From Bacteroidales bacterium (GTDB lineage Bacteria; Bacteroidota; Bacteroidia; Bacteroidales; UBA932), in contig JAFSVL010000030.1 of the NCBI GenBank assembly GCA_017445015.1, positions 1 to 33,170 of the forward strand: a stretch of 33,170 nucleotides of DNA, given 5' to 3'. The notes beneath the pieces are model-generated. The model searched no databases and was not told where the DNA came from. It was given only the letters and a program-made list of their open reading frames with translations. Below, one piece after another: positions 1 to 8,496 of this stretch. The position numbers were made by a program, and so were the translations under genes. The stretch's first letter is position 1, and each line of letters starts with the position of its first letter.

Positions 1-24
1 CCTCGGACACGTCAGAGGGAGGGA

Positions 25-99
25 CCCGACGGATACAAGTTATCGCGCAGCGATGACGCAGGAGACGTCGGGAGGGATGGAGTGAGCGAAGCGAACGGA
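25..99. repeat. Dispersed structured element, copy A
   Basis: About 75 bp that match 13199-13273 at roughly 59 of 75 positions without gaps. A closing stem is formed by cccgacg (25-31) and cgtcggg (66-72), perfectly complementary. Inside it a second hairpin, gttatcg/cgatgac around the loop cgcag (39-57), can form with one G-U pair. The 3' part contains the conserved block ggagtgagcga (79-89). Orientation is unknown; complementarity is slightly better read on the + strand because the other copy needs a G-U pair there. Function unknown. Confidence 0.75.
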
Positions 100-153
100 A
101 CCCTCCGGGAGCTCCTGCCGCCTTCCGCATCCCCACACCAGTTGCCCCACGAG

Positions 154-177
154 GGCGTGTCCACCCTCGGACACGTC
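154..177 (+). other. Hairpin upstream of the lyase gene
   Basis: ggcgtgtcc (154-162) pairs with ggacacgtc (169-177) across the loop accctc, nine pairs with one G-U. The right arm is part of the 15-bp direct repeat. There is no T run on either side typical of an intrinsic terminator. Confidence 0.5.
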
Positions 178-236
178 AGGGGGAAGGAATTTTGGCGATC
201 TTGATAAAAAATGTATATTTACCTGTTGGATAAATA

Positions 237-244
237 GTTATTTG
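237..244 (+). promoter_or_regulatory. Possible -7 element for the lyase gene
   Basis: GTTATTTG ends four bases before the ATG at 249. It matches the Bacteroidetes TANNTTTG motif only in its TTTG half, and no good -33 box is seen. The position mirrors the short-leader arrangement seen at other genes in this window, so it is recorded as a weak candidate. Confidence 0.25.
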
Positions 245-248
245 TATT

Positions 249-2174
249 ATGAAACCGAGAATCCTGCTTTCAGCCCTGACGTGCTTCCTGCTCAGCACAG
301 GGACCCTGTCAGCCTATGTGGAGCGCAACATGCTCCGCAGCCAGGCGGACGAAGCCCAACTGAAGACCCTTCTCATCCCGGACCAGAAGTGGGTCCCATT
401 CCCGGCCTACGGTGACCATGCCGGATGGGATGCCCTTCTGGGTGACTGGAAGGAGCCCCTGATCTCCCGCGGAGAGATGGCCCTCAACTACGAATGGAGG
501 GTCGTCACCGCAACCGATTACCTCACCCACGACCGCGGAGGCTCACAGCGTGCAGCCGGAGCCAACCTGAATTCCAACATCTTGAAAATCATCGATCTCT
601 TCTTTGCGGAACTGGCAAGCGGACAGGGAAAGTACATCGACCAGCTGATGAACGGCACGTTCGCCATGTGCGAAACGTCCTCCTGGGTCCTTTCGCATCA
701 CCTGCACATCCAGAAGAGCCGGCACCATTTTCCTCAGTTGTTTGAAAATGCCATCGACCTCGTGGCCGGAGATGTGGGGTCCGTCATGGCATGGGTTTAC
801 TACTATTTCCACGATGAGTTCGACAAGATAGAGCCTGAAATCAGCCGCCGCATCTACTATGAGCTGGACAAGCGTATCATGACCCCCTACCTCACCGAAA
901 CCCATTTCTGGTGGAAGGGAGATACATTCAATCCGGATACCGAACGGCTCAACAACTGGACACCGTGGTGCAGCGTAAACTGCCTCGAGGTGTTTGCGCT
1001 CTGCGAAAAGGACCAGGACCGCTTTGCAAAGGCCGCCTACATGTCCATGGAGTCCGTTGACAAATACCTCAACTACATTGATGGGGATGGATGCTGCGAT
1101 GAAGGTCCCACCTACTGGTACCAGGGTCCGGCGAAAAACTTCGAGTATCTCCTGTTCCTCAACTGGATTACCGACGGAAATGTCAACGCGCTTGACAACC
1201 CGATGATCAAGAGGATGGGAGAATACATCGCAAACTCCGTCGTCGGAAACAGTTGGGTGGTCAACTTCTCTGACGCGAGCGCCCGCAGCGAAGAACACCC
1301 TTTCGTGCTCTACAATTACGGGAAAGGGGTGAACAGTACGCTGCTAAAGCGCTATGCCGCATATGTAATGCACGAAAAACCCGGCGCCGTTCCAAGGGAC
1401 CGTTTCATCATCCGCATGTTCTACTCCCTCCTTGTCAAGGATGAACTTGGGAAGGAGACTCCCGAACTTGTAATGGAACCCTACACCTGGTATCCGGAGA
1501 CCCAGATATGTTACATGAGGGAGAATGACGGATTTTTCGTAGCATCGAAGGGCGGCCATAATGCCCAGAGCCACAACCACAACGACATCGGCACGGTATC
1601 CGTCTATTACAAGAGTATCCCGATCCTCATCGACGCCGGCGTGGGAACTTACATCACCAAGACTTTCAGCCCGCAGCGCTATGAGATCTGGACCATGCAG
1701 TCCAACTACCATAACGTCCCGCTAATCAACGGATTCGCCGAAAAGGAAGGACGCCGTTATAAGAGCGAGCCGTCCACGTTTAACCCGAAAACCATGACAT
1801 TCTCGGTTGATTTCGCCGGGACATACCCCGCAGAAGCCTGTGTCAAGAGCATGCTCAGGAACGTTACCCTCAAAGGCGGAAAGGTAACCATCAAGGACAG
1901 TTACCTGCTCACGCAATCCATCAAGCCCGCGGACTTCAACTGGCTGACGTGGGGAGATGTCGACACCGGCACTCCCGGCAAGGTCAGGATAAGCGTCCAG
2001 GGCGAGACAGTGACCCTCAACTATGACGGGAAAAGGCTTGAACCTGTCATCGAGACCATCATCCAGGACGATCCTCCGCTGCGGGACGTCTGGGGAGACC
2101 GGATCTACCGCGTCACCCTGCGCGAGCGAAAGGCCGCTGCCAAGGGCACATACACCTTCACCGTAACACGATAG
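249..2174 (+). CDS. Secreted heparinase II/III-like polysaccharide lyase
   Basis: 641 residues. Residues 1-22 look like a signal peptide (basic start, hydrophobic core, small residues at the end), so the enzyme is probably exported to the periplasm or surface. The middle (about 90-400) is rich in Trp/Tyr helices as in the alpha/alpha toroid of heparinase II/III lyases, with a Tyr-rich segment GPTYWYQGP near residues 284-292. The C-terminal part carries SHNHNDIGTV near 440-450, the His/Asn cluster typical of the heparinase II/III C-terminal beta domain, followed by a conserved YHNVPLING segment. Family members cleave uronic-acid polysaccharides by beta-elimination; the substrate here cannot be told. 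No SusC/SusD pair, sulfatase or glycoside hydrolase accompanies it. It converges on the TPR gene with only 17 bp between them. Confidence 0.82.
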   Translation: MKPRILLSALTCFLLSTGTLSAYVERNMLRSQADEAQLKTLLIPDQKWVPFPAYGDHAGWDALLGDWKEPLISRGEMALNYEWRVVTATDYLTHDRGGSQRAAGANLNSNILKIIDLFFAELASGQGKYIDQLMNGTFAMCETSSWVLSHHLHIQKSRHHFPQLFENAIDLVAGDVGSVMAWVYYYFHDEFDKIEPEISRRIYYELDKRIMTPYLTETHFWWKGDTFNPDTERLNNWTPWCSVNCLEVFALCEKDQDRFAKAAYMSMESVDKYLNYIDGDGCCDEGPTYWYQGPAKNFEYLLFLNWITDGNVNALDNPMIKRMGEYIANSVVGNSWVVNFSDASARSEEHPFVLYNYGKGVNSTLLKRYAAYVMHEKPGAVPRDRFIIRMFYSLLVKDELGKETPELVMEPYTWYPETQICYMRENDGFFVASKGGHNAQSHNHNDIGTVSVYYKSIPILIDAGVGTYITKTFSPQRYEIWTMQSNYHNVPLINGFAEKEGRRYKSEPSTFNPKTMTFSVDFAGTYPAEACVKSMLRNVTLKGGKVTIKDSYLLTQSIKPADFNWLTWGDVDTGTPGKVRISVQGETVTLNYDGKRLEPVIETIIQDDPPLRDVWGDRIYRVTLRERKAAAKGTYTFTVTR

Positions 2175-2191
2175 CGTACGGAAGAAAATCC

Positions 2192-3550
2192 CTATTCCCC
2201 TTTGAGATAGGCGTTGTATTTCTGGTTCTTTTCCTTGTACTGGTTGCCGAGGGCCTCATTGTCCTGACGGCTGTAGGCGGAATAGAGGTTGTAGCAGACA
2301 ATCTTGAGATACTGGGCGGCCACATCCTTGTTGTTCTTTTCTTCAGAGATATTGAAGAAAGACTCGAAAGGCTCGACGCACTGCACCAGCGCATCCATAT
2401 ACTGGTTCACCAGGGCCTCATACTTATTGTTGTCGTCCTCGCGCTGCGCCTGGTCATAGAAGCCCATCGCCTCGTCATAGTAGAACTTGCCGATGCAATA
2501 GTAACCATAGGCATACTTGGGATCCACCTCAACACTCTTCTTATAACCGGCGATGGCCTCTTCCTTCATGCCGAGTTTCGCACGCACATCGGCCTCCACG
2601 GCATAAAGTGAAGCATTTTTGGGATCCTGCTGCTTGGCTTTGGTAAAGAGGTCGAAAATCTCCTGCGGATCTTCCTGAAGCTGGATTTTCTGGTTGATCA
2701 GGTTGATGACGATCTCCTGGTTCAGGGAGTACTTGGCGATACCCTGCTCCAGATAGCCCTTGGATTCCTTGCGGATGGCCAGAGAGTCAGCGGCATTCGC
2801 CGCCTTGTCCAGGGTCGCCTCGGTCACATAGTAAAGGGCGGCATACACCTTGCCCTCGCTGTCGTAACCATATTCCAGGCACTTGTTCAGGATATCCTTG
2901 GCCTTGGCGTTGTCTCCCGACAGGCGGGCGGCGACGGAGGCGTTGAAGAGGGCCAGCGTATCCAGTTGGGCGTAAGGGGGTTCGGCAGAGACCAGCGCGG
3001 CCTGCTCGAACATATAGGAAGCCTTGTCCAGTTTCTGGGTATAGTAGTAGAAGGCCGCCTCATTCTGGAACTTGCCGGAAATGTTCTTGTAGGCGTCAGC
3101 CACTTCCTTGCCTTTCTTAGGATCGAGTTCAAACGCCTTCTTGTAGGCGCCGAAAGCCTGTTCGAGCGCATCGGGATAGGCCGCGTTCCGGACCTCGGTA
3201 AAGAGCAGCTGACCGCTCTTGGCATCGAAATAGAGGTTCGCGTTCTCGAAAGAGAGTTTTTCTACAGATTTGCCTTCGATCTGTACAATTTCCGTACGCT
3301 TGGGCTTGAGTCCCAGGTCGGAGAGCTGCACCTTGTACTGAACGGAGGAGAACTCCTTGAGGGGCGCATTGTAGGCGTCCAGCATTTTCTTTCCGAAATT
3401 GATCCAAGATGCCGGCTTTGAGGCGCTCTTCGGATCAACCGTGGCCAGGCGCGCCTTTTCGGCCGCCTTTTTCGCGTTTTCGATATTGCCCTGCGCGGCT
3501 GCCGGAAGGAGGGCGAACACCGCAAGCGTCAAAAGGATAATCTTTTTCAT
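2192..3550 (-). CDS. Exported tetratricopeptide-repeat protein
   Basis: 452 residues starting MKKIILLTLAVFALLPAAAQG, a clear signal peptide with an AQG-type cleavage site, so probably periplasmic. After an N-terminal region (20-130) without a recognised domain, several helical TPR-like units follow, for example around 130-215, 235-290 and 295-375 (DPKNASLYAVEADVRAKLG, then DPKYAYGYYCIGKFYYDEA). TPRs mediate protein-protein contacts; no catalytic motif is visible. It lies 31 bp behind gyrA on the same strand and is likely co-transcribed. The start is the only ATG before the signal peptide. A GACTAAA heptamer repeated three times sits directly before the start codon. Specific function unknown. 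Confidence 0.85.
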   Translation of the reverse strand: MKKIILLTLAVFALLPAAAQGNIENAKKAAEKARLATVDPKSASKPASWINFGKKMLDAYNAPLKEFSSVQYKVQLSDLGLKPKRTEIVQIEGKSVEKLSFENANLYFDAKSGQLLFTEVRNAAYPDALEQAFGAYKKAFELDPKKGKEVADAYKNISGKFQNEAAFYYYTQKLDKASYMFEQAALVSAEPPYAQLDTLALFNASVAARLSGDNAKAKDILNKCLEYGYDSEGKVYAALYYVTEATLDKAANAADSLAIRKESKGYLEQGIAKYSLNQEIVINLINQKIQLQEDPQEIFDLFTKAKQQDPKNASLYAVEADVRAKLGMKEEAIAGYKKSVEVDPKYAYGYYCIGKFYYDEAMGFYDQAQREDDNNKYEALVNQYMDALVQCVEPFESFFNISEEKNNKDVAAQYLKIVCYNLYSAYSRQDNEALGNQYKEKNQKYNAYLKGE

Positions 3551-3552
3551 GG

Positions 3553-3574
3553 CTTTAGTCTTTAGTCTTTAGTC
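3553..3574 (-). repeat. GACTAAA x3 microsatellite against the TPR start codon
   Basis: On the + strand the heptamer ctttagt is repeated three times in perfect tandem (3553-3573); on the coding strand this reads GACTAAA x3 and ends two bases from the ATG at 3550. It fills most of the 31-bp gap between gyrA and the TPR gene. A-rich sequence just before the start favours initiation in Bacteroidetes, so copy-number change could alter expression. Confidence 0.85.
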
Positions 3575-3581
3575 TTGTTGT

Positions 3582-6098
3582 TCATTTCGGTTCCTGCGAC
3601 TCCGGCTCCGTTTCCTCCTCATTGCGGCTCACCACCGATACGGAGGCTATCGAGTCATTCTCCCGGATGTTGATCAGGCGCACCCCCTGGGTGGCCCGGC
3701 CCATCACCCGGATATCCGACGCCGGCATCCTTATCGTCAGGCCGGACTGGGTGATAATCATCAGGTCGTTTTCGTCGCTGACGTTCTTTATCGCAACGAC
3801 CGTGCCAGTCTTGTCCGTGATGTCCAGCGTCTTTACGCCTTTGCTTCCGCGGGCGGTCAGGCGGTAATCCTCCGGATCGGAGCGTTTGCCGTATCCGTGC
3901 TCGCTGACGACCAGGATGGTCTGGCCGGAGGCGGCCTCCGCGGCGGGATTGTAGGCAATCATCCCCACAACCTCGTCACCTTCTCCCAGGCTGATGCCCC
4001 GTACACCGGAAGAGACGCGGCCGAGACTGCGGGCATCTTCCTCATTGAAGCGCACGCAGCGGCCTCCGCGGGCGGCAATCATCAACTGGTCGCTGCCGTC
4101 GGTAAGCAGGGCCTCCACCAGCGCATCCCCCTCGCGGAACTTGATGGCGGTGATGCCCTTGTTGCGGGTACGGGAATTGGCGTATTCGGTGAGCAGCGTC
4201 TTCTTGATGACGCCCTCCCGAGTAACCATCACTACATAATGGCTGTCCGTATATTCCTTGTCCTCTATGGACTTGGCATTCAGGTAGGTAATAATGCTGT
4301 CATCCGCCTCGATGGGACGCAGGTTGCGGATGACGCGGCCCTTCGAGCTGCGGTTGCCCTCGGGCAGTTCATAGACCTTGATGCGGTAGCACATGCCCTT
4401 GGCGGTGAAGAAAAGCATCGTCGAATGCATGTTGGCCACATAGATATGCTCGATGAAATCCTCATCGCGGGTGGCGCCGCCCTTCGCCCCCACGCCGCCG
4501 CGGGCCTGGGTGCGGAACTCGGTAAGCGCCGTACGCTTGATATAGCCGAGATGGGAGATCGTGATGACCACGTCGTCGTCGGCATAGAAATCCTCGGGAT
4601 TGAATTCTTCCGCGGAGAGGGTGATTTCCGTGCGGCGGTCGTCGCCGTACTTCGCCTTCATCTCCAACGTTTCGTCCTTCACCACCTTGAGCTGTTCTTC
4701 CTCGCTGCCGAGGATCTGCTCGCAACGGGCGATGAAGCGCTCGAGCTCGTCATACTGGGCCTGGAGCTTTTCCTTTTCCATGCCGGTCAGCTGGCGCAGG
4801 CGCATCTCGACGATGGCCGTAGCCTGCGGCTCCGTAAAGCCGAAAGTCGCCATCAGTTCGCTGCGGGCATCCTCGACAGTCTTGGAACGCTTGATGATGG
4901 CGATGATTTCGTCGATGACGTCGATGGCCTTCAGCAGACCCGCGAGGATGTGGGCGCGGCGCTGCGCGGCGTCCAGGTCGAATTTCGTGCGGCGCACGAT
5001 GACCTCGTGGCGGAAATCCACGAACTCCGCAATCATCTCCTTGAGAGACAGGGTGCGCGGACGTCCCTTCACCAGGGCCACGTTGTTTACGGCAAAACTG
5101 CTCTGAAGCGCAGTATATTTGTACAGGGTATTGAGAACCACATTGGAATTATGCCCCTGCTTCACGCGGAAAATCACGCGCAGTCCTTCCCGGGAAGACT
5201 CGTCGTTGAGATAGGTAATCCCCTCGATTTTCTTGTCCTCCACCATTTGGGAGATGCGCTCGAGCATCTCCTTCTTGTTCACCATGTAGGGCAGTTCCGT
5301 CACGACGATGGTCTCGCGCCCGGAGGCGTCCTCCTCGATTTCCGCCTTGGCGCGGACGACCACGCGGCCGCGGCCTGTCGTATAGGCGTCGATGATGCCC
5401 TGACGGCCCTGAATGATGCCCCCCGTCGGGAAATCGGGCCCCTTGATGTGCTCCATCAGACCCTCGACCGTGATGTCCGGATTATCGATATAGGCGCAGA
5501 TGGCATCGCAGCACTCGCCGAGGTTGTGCGGCGCCATGTTCGTCGCCATACCGACGGCAATACCGGAAGATCCGTTGAGCAGCAGCAGCGGCAGTTTGGT
5601 GGGCAGCACCGTCGGTTCCTCGAGCGAATCGTCGAAGTTCAGCATCATATCGACGGTGTTCTTGTCGATATCCGCCAGCGTGTCCTCCGCCATTTTTGCA
5701 AGTTTCGCCTCCGTATACCGCATGGCAGCGACCGGGTCTCCGTCCATGGAACCGAAGTTCCCCTGGCCCCAGACCAGCGGATAGCGCTGGTTCCACCACT
5801 GCGCCAGACGCGCCATGGCATCATAGACGCTGGAATCGCCGTGGGGATGGTATTTACCCAGCACCTCACCGACGATACGGGCCGATTTCTTGGTCTGTCC
5901 GCCATAACTGAGCCCCAGGCCGTCCATGCCGAAAAGAACTCTCCGCTGTACAGGTTTCAATCCGTCCCGTGCATCCGGGAGCGCCCTGGAGACAATGACC
6001 GACATCGAGTAGTCGATGTAGGCCGAACGCATCTCTTGATCGATTTCTACCGGCTCGATCAGGCCGTGTATTTCTGTCTGTGTTTCCATTGTATCCAT
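3582..6098 (-). CDS. gyrA: DNA gyrase subunit A
   Basis: About 838 residues, the usual GyrA length. It cuts and rejoins DNA in the A2B2 gyrase that introduces negative supercoils. The catalytic tyrosine lies in MRYTEAKL (about residue 128). The quinolone-resistance region reads [12 protein letters not shown] with Ser at about 89 and Asp at about 93, the wild-type residues at the positions equivalent to E. coli 83 and 87. [10 protein letters not shown] near 525-535 resembles the GyrA box, followed by the C-terminal beta-pinwheel blades. The reading frame opens with a GTG at 6104, but a TATCTTTG promoter element at 6106-6113 lies immediately upstream, so the ATG at 6098 (or 6089) is the more likely start. 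gyrA is divergent from clpC and followed by the TPR gene. Confidence 0.97.
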   Translation of the reverse strand: MDTMETQTEIHGLIEPVEIDQEMRSAYIDYSMSVIVSRALPDARDGLKPVQRRVLFGMDGLGLSYGGQTKKSARIVGEVLGKYHPHGDSSVYDAMARLAQWWNQRYPLVWGQGNFGSMDGDPVAAMRYTEAKLAKMAEDTLADIDKNTVDMMLNFDDSLEEPTVLPTKLPLLLLNGSSGIAVGMATNMAPHNLGECCDAICAYIDNPDITVEGLMEHIKGPDFPTGGIIQGRQGIIDAYTTGRGRVVVRAKAEIEEDASGRETIVVTELPYMVNKKEMLERISQMVEDKKIEGITYLNDESSREGLRVIFRVKQGHNSNVVLNTLYKYTALQSSFAVNNVALVKGRPRTLSLKEMIAEFVDFRHEVIVRRTKFDLDAAQRRAHILAGLLKAIDVIDEIIAIIKRSKTVEDARSELMATFGFTEPQATAIVEMRLRQLTGMEKEKLQAQYDELERFIARCEQILGSEEEQLKVVKDETLEMKAKYGDDRRTEITLSAEEFNPEDFYADDDVVITISHLGYIKRTALTEFRTQARGGVGAKGGATRDEDFIEHIYVANMHSTMLFFTAKGMCYRIKVYELPEGNRSSKGRVIRNLRPIEADDSIITYLNAKSIEDKEYTDSHYVVMVTREGVIKKTLLTEYANSRTRNKGITAIKFREGDALVEALLTDGSDQLMIAARGGRCVRFNEEDARSLGRVSSGVRGISLGEGDEVVGMIAYNPAAEAASGQTILVVSEHGYGKRSDPEDYRLTARGSKGVKTLDITDKTGTVVAIKNVSDENDLMIITQSGLTIRMPASDIRVMGRATQGVRLINIRENDSIASVSVVSRNEEETEPESQEPK

Positions 6099-6105
6099 AA
6101 ACACA

Positions 6106-6113
6106 CAAAGATA
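6106..6113 (-). promoter_or_regulatory. gyrA -7 promoter element
   Basis: TATCTTTG on the - strand, a perfect match to the Bacteroidetes TANNTTTG motif, ends seven bases before the ATG at 6098. No clear TTTG -33 box is seen at the expected spacing. The short distance implies a very short or absent 5' leader. Confidence 0.6.
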
Positions 6114-6136
6114 GCAAAATAATCCGGAAAATATAC

Positions 6137-6144
6137 TATTTTTG
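6137..6144 (+). promoter_or_regulatory. clpC -7 promoter element
   Basis: TATTTTTG matches TANNTTTG and ends 21 bases before the ATG at 6166. It overlaps the alternative TTG codon at 6142, which argues against that codon as start. The -33 region is not convincing. Confidence 0.5.
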
Positions 6145-6165
6145 TCCCGTTACAAGAACATTTTT

Positions 6166-8496
6166 ATGCAACTGAGAATTTCCCCCGAACTACACGAAAT
6201 CGTCGGTTATGCACGGGACGAGGCGATGCGCACCGGAAGTTATTCCATCGGAACGGACCACCTGTTCCTGGGCATCCTCCGGCACGGCGACAACGGCGCC
6301 TGCCGCTGCCTTTCCTCCCTCGGGGTAAATCTCGAAGATTTCAAGGCCAGCCTTGACCGCAACACCATCAGCGGCGAACTGATTTCCTATTCCGAGATCG
6401 ATAAAGTGGTTTTCTCCCGGCTCTGCCAGAACGCCCTGAACCTCACCATTTTGGAAGCCACGCGCAGCCGCAGCGACACCGCCGACAGCCGGCACCTGCT
6501 GCTGGCCCTGCTCAGGTCCTCGGGCGGAGTGGCGAAAACCTACCTGTCCGACCTGGGCATCAATGCGAAACTGGTCGCGCAGCAGTTCTGCGGGGAGCCC
6601 GCTGCCGGCGAAGCTGCCAGCCAGAGGGAAAACGCGGAAGAAAACGAAGCTCCCGAGTCCGGGGAGCCCACGGAAAAGGGAAGCCTTCTGGACGAATTTG
6701 CGCGGGACCTGACCGCCGAGGCGCTCAGCGGACGGCTGGACCCCGTCGTGGGCCGGGACCGCGAGATCGAGCGCGTCGTGGAGATCCTCGGCCGACGCAA
6801 GAAGAATAATCCGATGCTGATCGGGGAGCCGGGCGTAGGCAAATCCGCCATCGTCGAGGGGATAGCGCTGCGGCTCGCTTCCGACAGCGTTCCCGCCCCC
6901 CTCCGCGGCAAGAAGCTCTATTCGCTGGATATCGCGTCGGTCGTCGCCGGCACGCGCTACCGCGGGGATTTCGAGAAGCGCATCAAGGGCCTTATCGCCG
7001 AACTGCGCGAGCGCACCGACGTCATCCTCTTCATCGACGAATTCCATACAATGGTGGGGGCCGGCGGCGCACAGGGCAGCCTGGATGCCGCGAATATGCT
7101 CAAGCCGGCGCTGGCGCGCGGGGAACTGCAGTGCATCGGGGCGACGACGATGGACGAATTCACCAAAATCGTCGAGAAAGACGGGGCGCTGGACCGCCGC
7201 TTCCAGAAAATCGTCGTAGAAGCCACCGACATCGCCCAGACCCTGGAAATTCTGACGCAGATTGCGCCGCAGTACGAACAGTTCCACGGCGTACGCTATA
7301 CAAAAGAAGCGCTGGAGGCCTGCGTACGCCAGACCGACCGCTATATTCCGGCGGCGCACCTGCCGGACAAGGCCGTCGATGCGATGGACGAAGCCGGATC
7401 GATGGTGCGGCTGCGCGGCGGAAAGACCGTCGGCGTGGAAGACATCGCCGCGGTCGTATCAAAAATCTCCGGCATCCCCGCCGGAAGGGTCGCGCGGCAG
7501 GAAGGACAGCGCCTGCTAGAAATGCAAAAGCGGCTCGCAGGCAGCGTCATCGGCCAGGACGAGGCTGTGGAAAGGGTATGCCGCGCGATTTGCCGGAACC
7601 GGGCCGGACTCAAGGACCCCGCACGGCCCATCGGGACTTTCCTGTTCTTCGGCCCCACCGGAGTGGGCAAGACCAAACTGGCGAAGAGCCTGGCAAGTTA
7701 CCTCTTCGATTCCGAGGAAAACCTGATCCGCATCGACATGAGCGAATACGGAGAAAAAATCGCCTCATCCCGGCTTGTGGGTGCGCCACCGGGCTATGTC
7801 GGCTATGAAGAAGGCGGACAGCTCAGCGAGGCGGTAAGGCGCAAGCCCTACAGCGTCGTCCTGCTCGACGAGATAGAAAAGGCCCACCCGGACATCTTCA
7901 ATCTGCTGCTGCAGGTCCTTGACGAAGGAAGGCTCACGGACAGCAACGGACGCACGGTCAATTTCCGCAATACGATCGTCATCATGACCTCGAACGTGGG
8001 CTCGCGCGATCTGGAAGACTACGGCGGAGGCATCGGGTTCGGACGCTCGGACGAGCAGTTGGAGCAGCGCCGCCGGAGCATGCTCGACAAAGCGGTACGC
8101 AAAGCCTTCCCGCCGGAGTTCATCAACCGGATTGACGAACAGGTCTTTTTCCGCAGCCTGGGGCGGGACGATCTGGAAAAAATCATCGAACTGGAACTGA
8201 AGGGTCTCAGGGAGCGGGCCGCGGAAGCGGAGTACCGGCTTACGGTCTCCCCTGCCGCAAGGCGCTTCATCGCGCAACAGGGATATGATCCCGCCTACGG
8301 GGCCCGGCCGCTGCGCAGGGCCATCACCCGCTATGTCGAGGACCCGGTTTCGGAATTCATCCTCTCCGACAAACTTTTACGCCGCCCGGAAGGGGGCGGC
8401 GCAAAATCCTTGAGCGTAGTCCTGGCTCCCGACGGAGCGGGAACCGCCGTAAAGGTCACTGGTCGGATTTCGAGTAGATATCGTCCAAAGATTTAA
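6166..8496 (+). CDS. clpC: ClpC-type AAA+ unfoldase, ATP-binding subunit of Clp protease
   Basis: 776 residues from the ATG at 6166 (an upstream TTG at 6142 would add eight residues, but lies in the likely promoter). Two Clp N-domain repeats at about 1-145, a first AAA+ module with Walker A GEPGVGKS (near 225) and Walker B VILFIDEFH, a middle section, and a second AAA+ module with Walker A GPTGVGKT (near 505) and Walker B VVLLDEIEKAH, then the C-terminal D2 small domain. It unfolds substrates and feeds them to ClpP, and this class takes part in protein quality control; clpP is not in the window. The last 41 bp overlap the end of the convergent esterase gene. Confidence 0.95.
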   Translation: MQLRISPELHEIVGYARDEAMRTGSYSIGTDHLFLGILRHGDNGACRCLSSLGVNLEDFKASLDRNTISGELISYSEIDKVVFSRLCQNALNLTILEATRSRSDTADSRHLLLALLRSSGGVAKTYLSDLGINAKLVAQQFCGEPAAGEAASQRENAEENEAPESGEPTEKGSLLDEFARDLTAEALSGRLDPVVGRDREIERVVEILGRRKKNNPMLIGEPGVGKSAIVEGIALRLASDSVPAPLRGKKLYSLDIASVVAGTRYRGDFEKRIKGLIAELRERTDVILFIDEFHTMVGAGGAQGSLDAANMLKPALARGELQCIGATTMDEFTKIVEKDGALDRRFQKIVVEATDIAQTLEILTQIAPQYEQFHGVRYTKEALEACVRQTDRYIPAAHLPDKAVDAMDEAGSMVRLRGGKTVGVEDIAAVVSKISGIPAGRVARQEGQRLLEMQKRLAGSVIGQDEAVERVCRAICRNRAGLKDPARPIGTFLFFGPTGVGKTKLAKSLASYLFDSEENLIRIDMSEYGEKIASSRLVGAPPGYVGYEEGGQLSEAVRRKPYSVVLLDEIEKAHPDIFNLLLQVLDEGRLTDSNGRTVNFRNTIVIMTSNVGSRDLEDYGGGIGFGRSDEQLEQRRRSMLDKAVRKAFPPEFINRIDEQVFFRSLGRDDLEKIIELELKGLRERAAEAEYRLTVSPAARRFIAQQGYDPAYGARPLRRAITRYVEDPVSEFILSDKLLRRPEGGGAKSLSVVLAPDGAGTAVKVTGRISSRYRPKI

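Larger units (their letters stand above)
1..179. repeat. 15-bp direct repeat, two copies 164 bp apart
   Basis: The sequence cctcggacacgtcag occurs at 1-15 and again at 165-179, and the flanks stay similar for a few more bases (agaggga against ggggaag). The first copy touches the window edge, so a longer tandem arrangement with a period of 164 bp may continue to the left. The structured element at 25-99 lies between the two copies. Confidence 0.75.
1..248. other. Non-coding region upstream of the lyase gene
   Basis: No credible gene. It holds one copy of a structured dispersed repeat (25-99), a 15-bp direct repeat (1-15 and 165-179), a hairpin (154-177) and then AT-rich DNA (about 187-248) that probably contains the promoter of the lyase gene. 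The left part is GC-rich and repeat-like, the right part is AT-rich, so the boundary near 185 is probably where the repeat cluster ends. Confidence 0.7.

Noticed and set aside
3582-6098. Quinolone-resistance mutation in gyrA
   Set aside because: The key positions carry Ser and Asp, the susceptible-type residues.
3897-6122. 741-codon open frame antisense to gyrA
   Set aside because: Long antisense frames arise easily in high-GC genes with strong codon bias. The translation is His/Gly/Asp-rich without any family motif, while gyrA is certain.
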